A stretch of 64,000 bases of DNA from GCA-2794515 sp034436155 (GTDB lineage Bacteria > Chloroflexota > Anaerolineae > Aggregatilineales > Phototrophicaceae). A program made the translations under genes and the position numbers. The DNA is taken from positions 30,177 through 94,176 of the forward strand of contig DAOTVP010000047.1 of assembly GCA_034436155.1 (NCBI GenBank). Direction: 5' to 3'. The notes below the pieces were generated by a model. The model worked only from the letters and a program-made list of their open reading frames with translations. It had not been told where the DNA came from and did not search any database. Shown here piece after piece: positions 26,761 through 34,963 of the stretch (position 1 is its first letter; every line of letters begins with the position of its first letter).

Positions 26761-27039
26761 TTATTGCCCTTTCTCGTATTGCTCCACGAGGGCTTCGGCT
26801 TTTTTATATTCCTCAGACCCTTCTTCGGCGGTATCTAACACTTTGCACGCCTCTAGGTATTGTTCCATCGTGATAACCGTTGCCGATGATTTCGCCACCT
26901 CTAAACGGTCGGCTTCGAGTTTCATCTTTTCTTCATCGGTCATTTCGCCATTCTCGGCGATTGCTTTGGTAATATCTTCATCACTCAGCGATTTTTGGGT
27001 ATCGAGCAATGCTTTTAGTTTGTCGTATGTTGCAGACAT
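26761..27039 (-). CDS. Small acidic helical protein upstream of VanW
   Basis: A 92-aa protein rich in Glu and Lys, predicted helical by eye, without signal peptide, cysteine or recognised domain. ATG 27039 is well supported by AAGGAG seven bases upstream; an earlier in-frame start at 27060 has no such site. Its stop abuts the VanW start, which implies tight cotranscription. Function unknown. Confidence 0.7.
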   Translation of the reverse strand: MSATYDKLKALLDTQKSLSDEDITKAIAENGEMTDEEKMKLEADRLEVAKSSATVITMEQYLEACKVLDTAEEGSEEYKKAEALVEQYEKGQ

Positions 27040-27134
27040 GCCATAACTCCTTGCATTCATAAAGAAGTTCCATCCACAAACGGATTATAGCATAATTACG
27101 ATGATGAACAGTATACGATGATGTTATATTTTGC

Positions 27135-27815
27135 CTACGATGTGCGATTATGACGTGGAAAAACCAGTGGATTGGGCAAAATATCGTCTAAAACCATGCC
27201 CGATAACGTATAATCGTTAATCACCAAGCCATCGAGCAAGACGGGCAACATGGCGCGGATTCGCGTTTGTTGGTCTTGTGGGGCGCTCATACTCACCGTC
27301 ACCAAGCGGTTGGTTTGGGGGTCTAAAATGCCGATGACAATCGTCAGGTTGCCTTCACCGTTATCCATCAGATAGTAGGCACATTCAAATTGATCCCATA
27401 AAAACGGGGATGGTGTGCTGACGGTGGCATTCCCAACATAATCGGGATATGCCAAAATTTTGCTCAAGATATCCAGGGCGCGGTTATTGTTATCCGATTC
27501 GGATATGGGGATATTCATCTCGTCAAGTGGCGGGACAAACAGATGAATCAGAATGCCACCCAATTGTCCCTCTGTGGCGACTGAACCGAGATATTCTGCC
27601 AATACCACACCGTATTCGGTGGTATATGATTCCCAAGTGCTTGGATATGGCAGGGCGAGGGCAATATCGTTCAGCGATAGATTGACAATTTGAGCGGTGT
27701 CGGTTGTGTTGGGTGTCGATGTGGGCATCAGGCGCACGGTATCACTCGGTTGTGTATCAGGCGCACAACCGCTTATCATCATCATAAAAATGGCGATAAA
27801 AATCATCCTCTTCAT
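27135..27815 (-). CDS. Hypothetical lipoprotein
   Basis: A 226-aa protein with a lipoprotein signal (IAIFMMMISGC, lipobox ISGC near residue 15), so it is probably lipid-anchored on the outer face of the cytoplasmic membrane. A Thr/Pro linker follows, then a domain with NDIALALPYPSTWESY, a pattern often seen in secreted Chloroflexota proteins of unknown function. The start at 27815 gives a proper signal peptide; upstream in-frame codons would place charged and Cys residues before it. It stands alone. Confidence 0.72.
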   Translation of the reverse strand: MKRMIFIAIFMMMISGCAPDTQPSDTVRLMPTSTPNTTDTAQIVNLSLNDIALALPYPSTWESYTTEYGVVLAEYLGSVATEGQLGGILIHLFVPPLDEMNIPISESDNNNRALDILSKILAYPDYVGNATVSTPSPFLWDQFECAYYLMDNGEGNLTIVIGILDPQTNRLVTVSMSAPQDQQTRIRAMLPVLLDGLVINDYTLSGMVLDDILPNPLVFPRHNRTS

Positions 27816-28043
27816 CGAGCAACACAACCACACTATTCCTAATTGGGGTGAACTGTTTATATGACCTTTTTTATCATAGTAGCATAAATACGATGGGTAT
27901 GGTAGTTTTTCTAATCGTTTATCAAGCCAAGTCTCATCTCATTTTTGCCTCAAAAAAAGTTGCTAAAAAGTCTGTTTTAGCGCATGATTAAGGGTAGATA
28001 AATGAATTTTTTGCGATTGATTGCTATAGAAAGGGTAAACGAT

Positions 28044-29048
28044 ATGCTTTTCAAAGATGGACGTTGGCGCATTATGGCGCTGGTATGTGTCGTGCTGATG
28101 ATGAACACCTTTGCCGTTGGCGCGGCGGAGCGCGATAATGCCCGTTGGGTAGTGACGTGTGATGGTTTCCGCAGTAACGGCGGGGGATTCATCCTCACAC
28201 GCGATAATACGGGCATTGGACGCGAAGAATTGGTGATTTATGCCACTGATGGCACAGGCAAAACGATTTTTGGACCTGTTGTAGAGTCATTCATCGTGGG
28301 AGGTGGGTTATATATCACCGATGGCGTATCGTTCCGTTGGACAGCCGCGCCAAGCGCCAACCCGCTCACCGTGTATGTGGTGAGTTCTGCGGGCAATGGT
28401 TATCCAGAAGAACCTGTGTATAGCGTGCAGGACAACTGCGATAATTTTGCGGGCTTTTTAACCCCGCTACCATTCCCACCTATTCGCCCAACCTCGCCAT
28501 CGGTCGGTTTGAATCAAGCCTCGCCCCTGGTGGCAAATCCCCAAAATATTGGGCGCAATTATGAGGGCTACCTGATTGTGAACACCTTCCGCGCTAATCT
28601 GCGGAGTGGGGATGGTGTTGGATATACCGTTGTGGCGCGGGTCAGTGGTGGCACAGAATTAATCGTGTTGGGGGTGAACGAAGCCCGTACATGGTGGTTT
28701 GTCGAAGTGGATGAGACACGCGGTTGGATTAATGGCGAATTGGTGTTGATGCGTGGCGATCTGACCAATACACCTATCCTCACAATGGATGAGATTGAAG
28801 GCGAAATTTTGCCACCCCGTTTCTATTTGTGGATTGTCACCCCCTTGCGGGCGACACCATCCGATCGTGGCGCGACGATTTGCCAACTTGAAGGCGATCT
28901 CGAATATGTCATCATCGGCAGGACGAGCGATAGTAGCTGGTATCTGGTCGAGGCGATGTGTGGTAATACGATGGTTGAGGGGTGGTTCAAAGCTGATGCG
29001 GGCGCAGTACGCAATTTAGGGCGTTTGCCTATCCCCGTTGTACCGTAA
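28044..29048 (+). CDS. Secreted protein with two bacterial SH3-like domains
   Basis: A 334-aa protein with a signal peptide (VCVVLMMNTFAVGAA). The middle part has an SH3-like domain (about 176-243, VNTFRANLRSGDGVGYTVVARV), and a second more divergent one lies at about 258-325. SH3b domains often bind wall peptides. The N-terminal 150 residues are beta-rich and unrecognised. ATG 28044 has AAAGGG nine bases upstream and gives a standard signal peptide; a start at 28002 would not. It is followed by a palindromic repeat. Confidence 0.82.
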   Translation: MLFKDGRWRIMALVCVVLMMNTFAVGAAERDNARWVVTCDGFRSNGGGFILTRDNTGIGREELVIYATDGTGKTIFGPVVESFIVGGGLYITDGVSFRWTAAPSANPLTVYVVSSAGNGYPEEPVYSVQDNCDNFAGFLTPLPFPPIRPTSPSVGLNQASPLVANPQNIGRNYEGYLIVNTFRANLRSGDGVGYTVVARVSGGTELIVLGVNEARTWWFVEVDETRGWINGELVLMRGDLTNTPILTMDEIEGEILPPRFYLWIVTPLRATPSDRGATICQLEGDLEYVIIGRTSDSSWYLVEAMCGNTMVEGWFKADAGAVRNLGRLPIPVVP

Positions 29049-29070
29049 AAACATCATCACAGCTATAGAT

Positions 29071-29102
29071 TCAGGGAAGGAGATACGCGCATCCTTCCCT
29101 GA
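29071..29102. repeat. Palindromic repeat, possible terminator
   Basis: Ten-base arms TCAGGGAAGG (29071-29080) and CCTTCCCTGA (29093-29102) enclose AGATACGCGCAT. It resembles the nested palindromes (GATAC then GCGC) but has lost one inner arm. It lies between convergent genes and may terminate both. Confidence 0.65.
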
Positions 29103-29158
29103 TATGTCCATCTATCCAATGGGTGTGCAGAGTGGGATTAACGCAGGGTGATCGACAA

Positions 29159-29986
29159 TTATTTTAATCCACTCGATGCAAAACTCTCGATAAATCGGCG
29201 TTGGAAGAAGATGAATAACACCACCAACGGCGCGACCACCAAAATTGTCCCCGCCATCAATTGCCCGTAATTCGTGCCTGCTTCTGTCGCAGAAAAGAGT
29301 TGGCTCAACCCTGTGGTGACAGGGCGTGATTCGGCGGTACGTGTGACCATGGCGGGCCACAGAAATTCGTTCCAACGGGCGCTCACCGATACCAACGCAA
29401 AGGCGACATAGGTCGGAATCGAGAGCGGGATATAGACAAAGCGCAAAATCTGGAATAAATTCGCGCCGTCAATGCGAGCGGCTTCTTCGAGTTCGGGCGG
29501 GATTTCACGAAAGGTTTGGCGCATGAGCAATACACCAAATGCCGATGCCCAATAGGGCAACATCAGCGCCCAACGGGTATCGAAGAGGTTAATCTGGCGC
29601 ATCAGGTTCAAATTTTGCACCACCAACACACCACTAGGTATCATCAATTGCAATAACAAGACGAATAATAAAATATTGCGCCCGAAAAATTTCATCCGCG
29701 CAAAGGCATATCCTGCCATGGTGATGGTGATAATTTGCACCACCAACACCCCAACCACGACCAAAATGCTGGTCAGATAATGCCATTGCCATGGCGCGAG
29801 TTCGAGTGCGCGTTGATAATTGTCGAGCGTTATCGTCCGTCCAAAGAAAATATTGCCCGTAGCGAGTGGGTCGGATGTCGGGCGGATGCTAATTAACAGC
29901 GCGAAAAAGAGTGGGGCTATCCATATCAAACAGAGCATGATCGTGATGATATCGGCGAGGATGCTCCAACCGTTGCGCTTATTCAT
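29159..29986 (-). CDS. ABC sugar transporter permease (MalG/UgpE type)
   Basis: An inner-membrane permease of the carbohydrate uptake CUT1 family. Six hydrophobic segments are visible. The EAA loop reads EIPPELEEAARIDGANLFQILRFVYIPLS, the site that docks the ATPase. 275 aa is normal. ATG 29986 has GGAGG seven bases upstream and overlaps the end of the preceding permease gene by eight bases, so the two are translationally coupled. Confidence 0.93.
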   Translation of the reverse strand: MNKRNGWSILADIITIMLCLIWIAPLFFALLISIRPTSDPLATGNIFFGRTITLDNYQRALELAPWQWHYLTSILVVVGVLVVQIITITMAGYAFARMKFFGRNILLFVLLLQLMIPSGVLVVQNLNLMRQINLFDTRWALMLPYWASAFGVLLMRQTFREIPPELEEAARIDGANLFQILRFVYIPLSIPTYVAFALVSVSARWNEFLWPAMVTRTAESRPVTTGLSQLFSATEAGTNYGQLMAGTILVVAPLVVLFIFFQRRFIESFASSGLK

Positions 29987-30962
29987 CATCCGTCCTCCGT
30001 TCAAAAAAGGCGAAATTGATGAAGGTGAAGGTGAATAATATCACCACCAGCACCATCGAAATCGCATTGACATATCCGCGTGCCTGTGACGAGGGGTACA
30101 TCTGATAGATATACCATAACAACATATTCGAGCGATTTGCAGGTAGCCCTTTATTCAACACATCCAATTGTTCAACCGTTTGGAAGGCATATGTCGAGGC
30201 GATCACCAATAAAAATAGCGTGGTTCGGCGCAATAACGGGATGGTGATGGTGAATAATTGCTGAAAATACGATGCGCCGTCGAGTTCCGCCGCCTCGTAA
30301 ATATCTTTGGGGATGGCTTGCAAACCCGCCAGATAAAATATCATATAAAAGCCCGCTTGCTTCCAGATATTCACCACAATCACCGACCACAACACCAAAT
30401 CGGGTGTATTGAGCCAATCTTGGGTGGGGATATTCAGCGAGCGCAACACAGTGTTTATCAGACCGCCTGTGTTGCCATATAAAAATGCCCACATACTCGC
30501 CCCGCCGATAAGGGGCAATAAGACAGGATAAAACAGGCTAAAACGCCATAATGCCCTGCCACGAATGGCGCGATTCATCAACAATGCCATGCCAAATGCC
30601 AACGGCAAGGTGATGCCTACCGATGCAATCGCAAAAACAATCGTGTTACCCAAAATTTGCAAAAAACTGCCCACAATCGGGTGTGGCGGGCTGGTTGCGA
30701 TGAATAAATCGGCATAATTCTGAAATCCAACAAACGTATCGGGTGCTTGAACACGCCGGCCCCGTTCATCACGAGTATTTGCGCCCGGCTCATATAGGCT
30801 TTGTTCAAACGTCCGAATTGTTGGGTAGATGGTGAATAATCCGACCAAAATAATGGTTGGCGCGATGAGCAAATAGGGTATGATGTGTCGCCACGAGGGG
30901 CGCTTCATGCGCCCACTCTGGACGGCGCTGGCGGTGTGGATGGATGTGTGTACCTGTTCCAT
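29979..30962 (-). CDS. ABC sugar transporter permease (MalF/UgpA type)
   Basis: The partner permease. After a short polar N-terminus it has a helix at PYLLIAPTIILVGLFTIYPT and five more, with the EAA loop QAIPKDIYEAAELDGASYFQQLFTITIPLL. Several in-frame starts exist between 30980 and 30908; 30962 is a compromise (GGA nine bases upstream) and is not certain. A nested palindrome lies about 30 bases upstream, between this gene and the solute-binding gene. Confidence 0.92.
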   Translation of the reverse strand: MEQVHTSIHTASAVQSGRMKRPSWRHIIPYLLIAPTIILVGLFTIYPTIRTFEQSLYEPGANTRDERGRRVQAPDTFVGFQNYADLFIATSPPHPIVGSFLQILGNTIVFAIASVGITLPLAFGMALLMNRAIRGRALWRFSLFYPVLLPLIGGASMWAFLYGNTGGLINTVLRSLNIPTQDWLNTPDLVLWSVIVVNIWKQAGFYMIFYLAGLQAIPKDIYEAAELDGASYFQQLFTITIPLLRRTTLFLLVIASTYAFQTVEQLDVLNKGLPANRSNMLLWYIYQMYPSSQARGYVNAISMVLVVILFTFTFINFAFFERRTDDE

Positions 30963-30991
30963 AGGGATAAATTCCATCAATTATATCGTTG

Positions 30992-31028
30992 CGGGCGGAT
31001 ATACGCGGCGAAGCCTCTAATCCGCCCG
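30992..31028. repeat. Nested palindromic repeat
   Basis: Outer arms CGGGCGGAT (30992-31000) and ATCCGCCCG (31020-31028) are perfect over nine bases; the inner arms (GCGGC/GCCTC) have one mismatch. The unpaired bases are ATAC and TA. It is followed by GTAC. It sits within the ABC importer operon. Confidence 0.8.
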
Positions 31029-31060
31029 TACACATCCCAACATGTGACCATTTTGTCTGT

Positions 31061-31098
31061 ACGGGACGATAAGCGCCGAGCGCGTATATCGTCCCCGT
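31061..31098. repeat. Nested palindromic repeat
   Basis: Outer arms GGGACGAT (31063-31070) and ATCGTCCC (31088-31095) enclose GCGC CGA GCGC. The unpaired bases are AA and GTAT. It is in the opposite orientation to the copy at 30992, only 33 bases away, and lies just after the solute-binding gene stop. Confidence 0.8.
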
Positions 31099-31117
31099 GT
31101 TGTATCTAATGATGAAG

Positions 31118-32470
31118 CTAATTGCTTCTAAACGGCTCTAATAATGCGTCAATTTGCGCCTGACCTTCTGCCAATGCTTCTGCCGCTTGGTCGAGAGGCA
31201 CTTCGCCAGAGATAATACGGCTCAGTTGCAGGTTGATGATGTTTTGAATATCGACACTGCGATAGGCATCAAATTCTTTGACAGCATATTCCAGTTGGTC
31301 ACGCGCTACGCCATATTGTGGATATTCTACCACGAGGCTGGCGAGCGGGTCGATTTCCCATGCGCTATAACGGGCGGCGATGTAGCCTGTTTGTGCGCCC
31401 CAATCGGATTGAATTTCGGGCGAGCTAAGGAACATCACCCAGCGCCACGCCGCATCGAGTTCGGCTTCGGTTTTGGGCGTGCTTTCGCTATCAAAAATAT
31501 ACAGGTTGCCACCACCCGTTGGTGCGCCATACCCCGTCCCCATTTCGTCCGCGGGACCAGAGGGCAAAAATGCCACGCCGACTTCAAACGGATTTTCGGA
31601 ATTGGCGACATTGTTCAAGATGCTGGTCAAACTGCCCGTGGTGTGGTAAATCATGGCGGCTTGTCCACTCACAAAAGCGGTGGGTGTTTCGCCCCAGGCG
31701 CTACCGCCACGCGGTCCGACTCCAAAACCACCTTCCTCAACGGGCAACCCGACACGGGTCATAAATTCAACCGCGGCGAGTGTTTCTGGTGTATTAAAAT
31801 ACACGGTGTCTAATGCCGTACCCACCAACGGTCTGCCATACGCGGCGGCAAAACTTTGATAAATCCAGATGGGGAATGTGCCAGCGATAGGCAACAATAA
31901 CCCGGCGCGGGTATCTGTCGTCAGGGCTTGCGCCACGGCGATGAGTTCTTCGTTATTGGTGGGGACTTCTAAGCCGTTTTCGGCGAGCAAATCGGCATTA
32001 TAGAACAAAATGGGCGTGCTCCGTTGGAATGGGATACTCCACAGGTTGCCATCGGCATCTAAACCGTTAGCAAGAAATGCTGGGAAGAAATCTTCGATAT
32101 ACGCCGTTCCTTCATCACCCATCGCGTCAATGAATGGACTCAGTGGCACGATGGTGCTATCGGCGATGAAGGTAGATAAATCGGTGGCGAGCATAATCGC
32201 TACATCCACCACGGGGTCGAAGCCTTCGGCGAGGATGGTCTCACGGGTTTGGGTATAAGACCCGCTATAAACGACATTGATGGTGATGTCCGGATTTTCT
32301 GCCATGAACCGATCGGCATATCCCTGAAAAACGGCAGGCAAATTGCCTTCTACGGCGGATGCCCAATAAAAATCAATCTGAATATTTTCTTGGGCTTGGG
32401 TGAATGGGGCAACGCATAACATGCCAATGATGCTGATGAGGAGTCCTAACCGTGAGCACAGTTTTTGCAT
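31118..32470 (-). CDS. Extracellular solute-binding protein (UgpB-like)
   Basis: The binding component of the ABC importer, 450 aa with a signal peptide (LLISIIGMLCVAPFTQAQ). It is closest in pattern to UgpB-type family 1 proteins: DFYWASAVEGNLPAVF at the start, VVYSGSYTQTRETILAEG, and LWSIPFQRSTPILFYNAD. UgpB binds glycerol-3-phosphate or its diesters, so this is a possible ligand, but sugar binding cannot be excluded. GGAGG lies eight bases before ATG 32470. It leads two permeases; no ATPase gene is in the operon, so a shared MsmK/UgpC-type ATPase is presumably encoded elsewhere. Confidence 0.9.
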   Translation of the reverse strand: MQKLCSRLGLLISIIGMLCVAPFTQAQENIQIDFYWASAVEGNLPAVFQGYADRFMAENPDITINVVYSGSYTQTRETILAEGFDPVVDVAIMLATDLSTFIADSTIVPLSPFIDAMGDEGTAYIEDFFPAFLANGLDADGNLWSIPFQRSTPILFYNADLLAENGLEVPTNNEELIAVAQALTTDTRAGLLLPIAGTFPIWIYQSFAAAYGRPLVGTALDTVYFNTPETLAAVEFMTRVGLPVEEGGFGVGPRGGSAWGETPTAFVSGQAAMIYHTTGSLTSILNNVANSENPFEVGVAFLPSGPADEMGTGYGAPTGGGNLYIFDSESTPKTEAELDAAWRWVMFLSSPEIQSDWGAQTGYIAARYSAWEIDPLASLVVEYPQYGVARDQLEYAVKEFDAYRSVDIQNIINLQLSRIISGEVPLDQAAEALAEGQAQIDALLEPFRSN

Positions 32471-32518
32471 ATCAACAACCTCCAAATAAGTTTAACAAGT
32501 TGGAAAAGTTCTTCAGTG

Positions 32519-32548
32519 ATGATAGCATACAAACAAACGTTGTGCCAA
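32519..32548 (-). promoter_or_regulatory. Promoter of the ABC importer operon
   Basis: Minus strand: TTGGCA (32543-32548), an 18-base spacer, TATCAT (32519-32524) preceded by TGC, an extended -10. It is about 50 bases upstream of the solute-binding gene start. Confidence 0.55.
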
Positions 32549-32604
32549 AATTTTGATATGCAATTCATTTAAGTACCGGTTAAGTTTGATGGATGGAGTT
32601 TTTG

Positions 32605-33771
32605 ATGAGAAAATTGACCCTCTTTTGGATGTTTTTCATCGTTATTGGTATTGCCAACGCCCAATCGAATCCCGCTTTATCTGATTTGATCATCGCCACC
32701 GTACCCGCCACTCACGATCGCATCATCATTCACGATGTGAACACGGGTGGCGAGAGAATCCTCACCTTTCCGATTATTGGTCAATTACACCTGTGGGATT
32801 TTTCGCCCGATGGTTGTCGTGTCTTATTCACAGTCGATTCGACTTCTGTTGGGATGCCGAAATTATACAGCGCCCGTTTAGACGGGAGCGATGTGCGTGA
32901 TATGGTGCAATTTTCGGAATTGGGCGCGAATGATTGGGGGGTATGGGAGCCGACATGGAGTGCCAACGGACGCATTGCCTTCACCATGTATCGCATGTTG
33001 CAAGGGCAACGGGGTCTCGAAAAACAATCACATATCGCATGGATAGACGGGGCAGGTGGCATACCCGATTTTTATAGCCGTACCGGGCGCGAATTCAGCC
33101 CAACATGGTCGCCCGATGGGCAATGGTTGGCGTATGTCAGTTATGACCCGCGTGTACCGGGTGCTGATGCCTTTTCGACAGCCGTCCCAACCCCACAAGG
33201 GCAGGTGGGCGAGCCGTTACCGACCATTGACGAAGCCGATTTGTGGGTCGTCAGCACCGATGGCATGACCAAATATCAACTCACTCGTTTTGATATTGGC
33301 AGTATGCGTTCCCCGCGTTGGAGTCCAGATAGCCAAATCATCAGTTTTATTTATTCGGGACGCGCATTTCAAGATACGTTCTGGATGGTCGCCAATAGTC
33401 CAAGCGCGATGCTCACTCGCCTGAGCGAAAAAGCCAATTTGACACTTGACCATGTGTGGTTTCCAGATGGGAGCGCGATGTTGGCATCGGTGCGGAATTT
33501 GCGCGATATTCAACAAAATTATCTGTGGGTGATCCCATTGATTGGCAATGCTGATGAAAGTGCCACTATTTATCTGAATGACCCCGTGTTTTCGTATACT
33601 GATTTTCCGCGTTTCAGCCCTGATGGTCGCTATTTGGCGTTCCGTAACGAATATCGGTTGATTATCTACGATATCTCGGTTGGTACATGGACGGTCTATG
33701 ATGAAGATGCACTTGGCAATACTCCCCCCGTTTGGTCGCCGATAGGATACAGAGGTGAGGGCAGTTGTTAG
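32605..33771 (+). CDS. Secreted TolB/WD40-like beta-propeller protein
   Basis: A 388-aa protein with a signal peptide (LTLFWMFFIVIGIANAQ) and repeated blades of the TolB/PD40 type: WDFSPDGCRVLF, EPTWSANGRIAF, SPTWSPDGQWLAYVSYD, SPRWSPDSQIISFIYS, and FPRFSPDGRYLAF. The pattern S-P-D-G-x-x-(I/L)-A-(F/Y) is diagnostic for the fold. Such domains mediate protein contacts; no enzymatic residues are apparent. GGAG sits six bases before ATG 32605. It diverges from the ABC operon. Confidence 0.82.
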   Translation: MRKLTLFWMFFIVIGIANAQSNPALSDLIIATVPATHDRIIIHDVNTGGERILTFPIIGQLHLWDFSPDGCRVLFTVDSTSVGMPKLYSARLDGSDVRDMVQFSELGANDWGVWEPTWSANGRIAFTMYRMLQGQRGLEKQSHIAWIDGAGGIPDFYSRTGREFSPTWSPDGQWLAYVSYDPRVPGADAFSTAVPTPQGQVGEPLPTIDEADLWVVSTDGMTKYQLTRFDIGSMRSPRWSPDSQIISFIYSGRAFQDTFWMVANSPSAMLTRLSEKANLTLDHVWFPDGSAMLASVRNLRDIQQNYLWVIPLIGNADESATIYLNDPVFSYTDFPRFSPDGRYLAFRNEYRLIIYDISVGTWTVYDEDALGNTPPVWSPIGYRGEGSC

Positions 33772-33872
33772 ACATCCTAGACCATATTCTAGCTGATTTA
33801 TAACCAATGTACTAAGTCTATTCGTCAGAAATTGGTGTAAAATGTTGCAATATACAAAGTGAGAATCCGATA

Positions 33873-34673
33873 ATGGCAGACCAAGTTTTACTGAGTGCAG
33901 ACCGTAACAATATTGAAGAGTGTATAGACCTCGCCCTCGATACAGGTGTTGGGGTGGAATTGATGACGTTTGCGTATCCTGATGTCCTCGATGGCAATTG
34001 GAAGCAAACCGTCTCGACGTATAACGCGATTCTGCGCCCGATTCGTGCGCCTATCACCCTACACGGTCCCTTCATGGATTTGGTCTCTGGTAGCCCCGAT
34101 GAGCTGATTAATCACCTGTCTATGCAACGCTATCAACACGCCATTTATATCGCCTCTGAACTGGGCATCAAAATTGTCAATTTGCACGCCAATTTCATTG
34201 GGGCATTGCATAATAACAGTTATCGGCGCGGATGGCACGAGCGCAATGTCGGATTTTGGCATAGCATGGCAGAAATTGCCAAATCCAACGGCGTGACTAT
34301 CGTCCTCGAAAATATGTGGGAATACGAGCCGAGCATCATCGGCGATGTCTTGCGTGAGGTCAATCACCCCAACCTGAAAGCCTGTTTGGATGTCGGTCAT
34401 GCGCGGGTATTCGGCGATAAGCATCACACCATCGCCGACTGGATCACTCACCTCGCGCCATGGCTGATACACACCCATCTGAATAACAACAACGGCATCA
34501 TCGATGAGCATTACGGTTTCGATTGGGAAGACGGCGTGTTAGATTATCACAGCATTTTGCCCCTATTCCGCAAACTGGAACATCCGCCGTATTTCTGTTT
34601 AGAGATGTGGCAGGTGAGTGATATGCGCCAAAGCCTACATTACTTCCAACTGGATAAAATGCCACAGGGGTGA
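33873..34673 (+). CDS. Sugar phosphate isomerase/epimerase family protein (AP endonuclease 2-like TIM barrel)
   Basis: A 266-aa TIM-barrel protein of the xylose isomerase-like superfamily. Landmarks are ITLHGPFMDL, VNLHANFIG, VLENMWEYEPS, LKACLDVGHARVF and THLNNNNG, which supply the usual His, Glu and Asp metal ligands. Members act as sugar isomerases, epimerases or endonuclease IV; the substrate here is unknown. An in-frame GTG of the next short reading frame overlaps its stop. Confidence 0.85.
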   Translation: MADQVLLSADRNNIEECIDLALDTGVGVELMTFAYPDVLDGNWKQTVSTYNAILRPIRAPITLHGPFMDLVSGSPDELINHLSMQRYQHAIYIASELGIKIVNLHANFIGALHNNSYRRGWHERNVGFWHSMAEIAKSNGVTIVLENMWEYEPSIIGDVLREVNHPNLKACLDVGHARVFGDKHHTIADWITHLAPWLIHTHLNNNNGIIDEHYGFDWEDGVLDYHSILPLFRKLEHPPYFCLEMWQVSDMRQSLHYFQLDKMPQG

Positions 34674-34963
34674 AAAATCAGTTTGTGTGGCGTTCATCAT
34701 CCTCACGCATCCGAATGACGGCAATCGGCAGGATGTGGCGTATATTAACAGCCAACCCGACAGGCGACCTCATCACCCTGCAATTAGACCGCACGCGCTT
34801 GCCAATCGATGAGACGATGCGACAAATTGTGACCGCGCCCGAAACTATCATCGCATCGGGCAATGGCGAAAACGTGAATCTGGTGACAATCCCGCTGTTG
34901 GACGGGGATTCCACCAGACTCAAAATACACACGATGCAAATTTGCCCAATTTCAATTGGCTAA
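34670..34963 (+). CDS. Possible small protein coupled to the isomerase gene
   Basis: A 97-aa reading frame whose GTG start overlaps the TGA of the isomerase gene (GTGA), or which could begin at ATG 34715. The later part (ITLQLDRTRLPIDETMRQIV) looks like real protein, with a start Arg/Ser stretch that does not. No family is recognised. It overlaps the convergent propeller gene by 12 bases. Moderate doubt that it is translated. Confidence 0.4.
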   Translation: MKNQFVWRSSSSRIRMTAIGRMWRILTANPTGDLITLQLDRTRLPIDETMRQIVTAPETIIASGNGENVNLVTIPLLDGDSTRLKIHTMQICPISIG

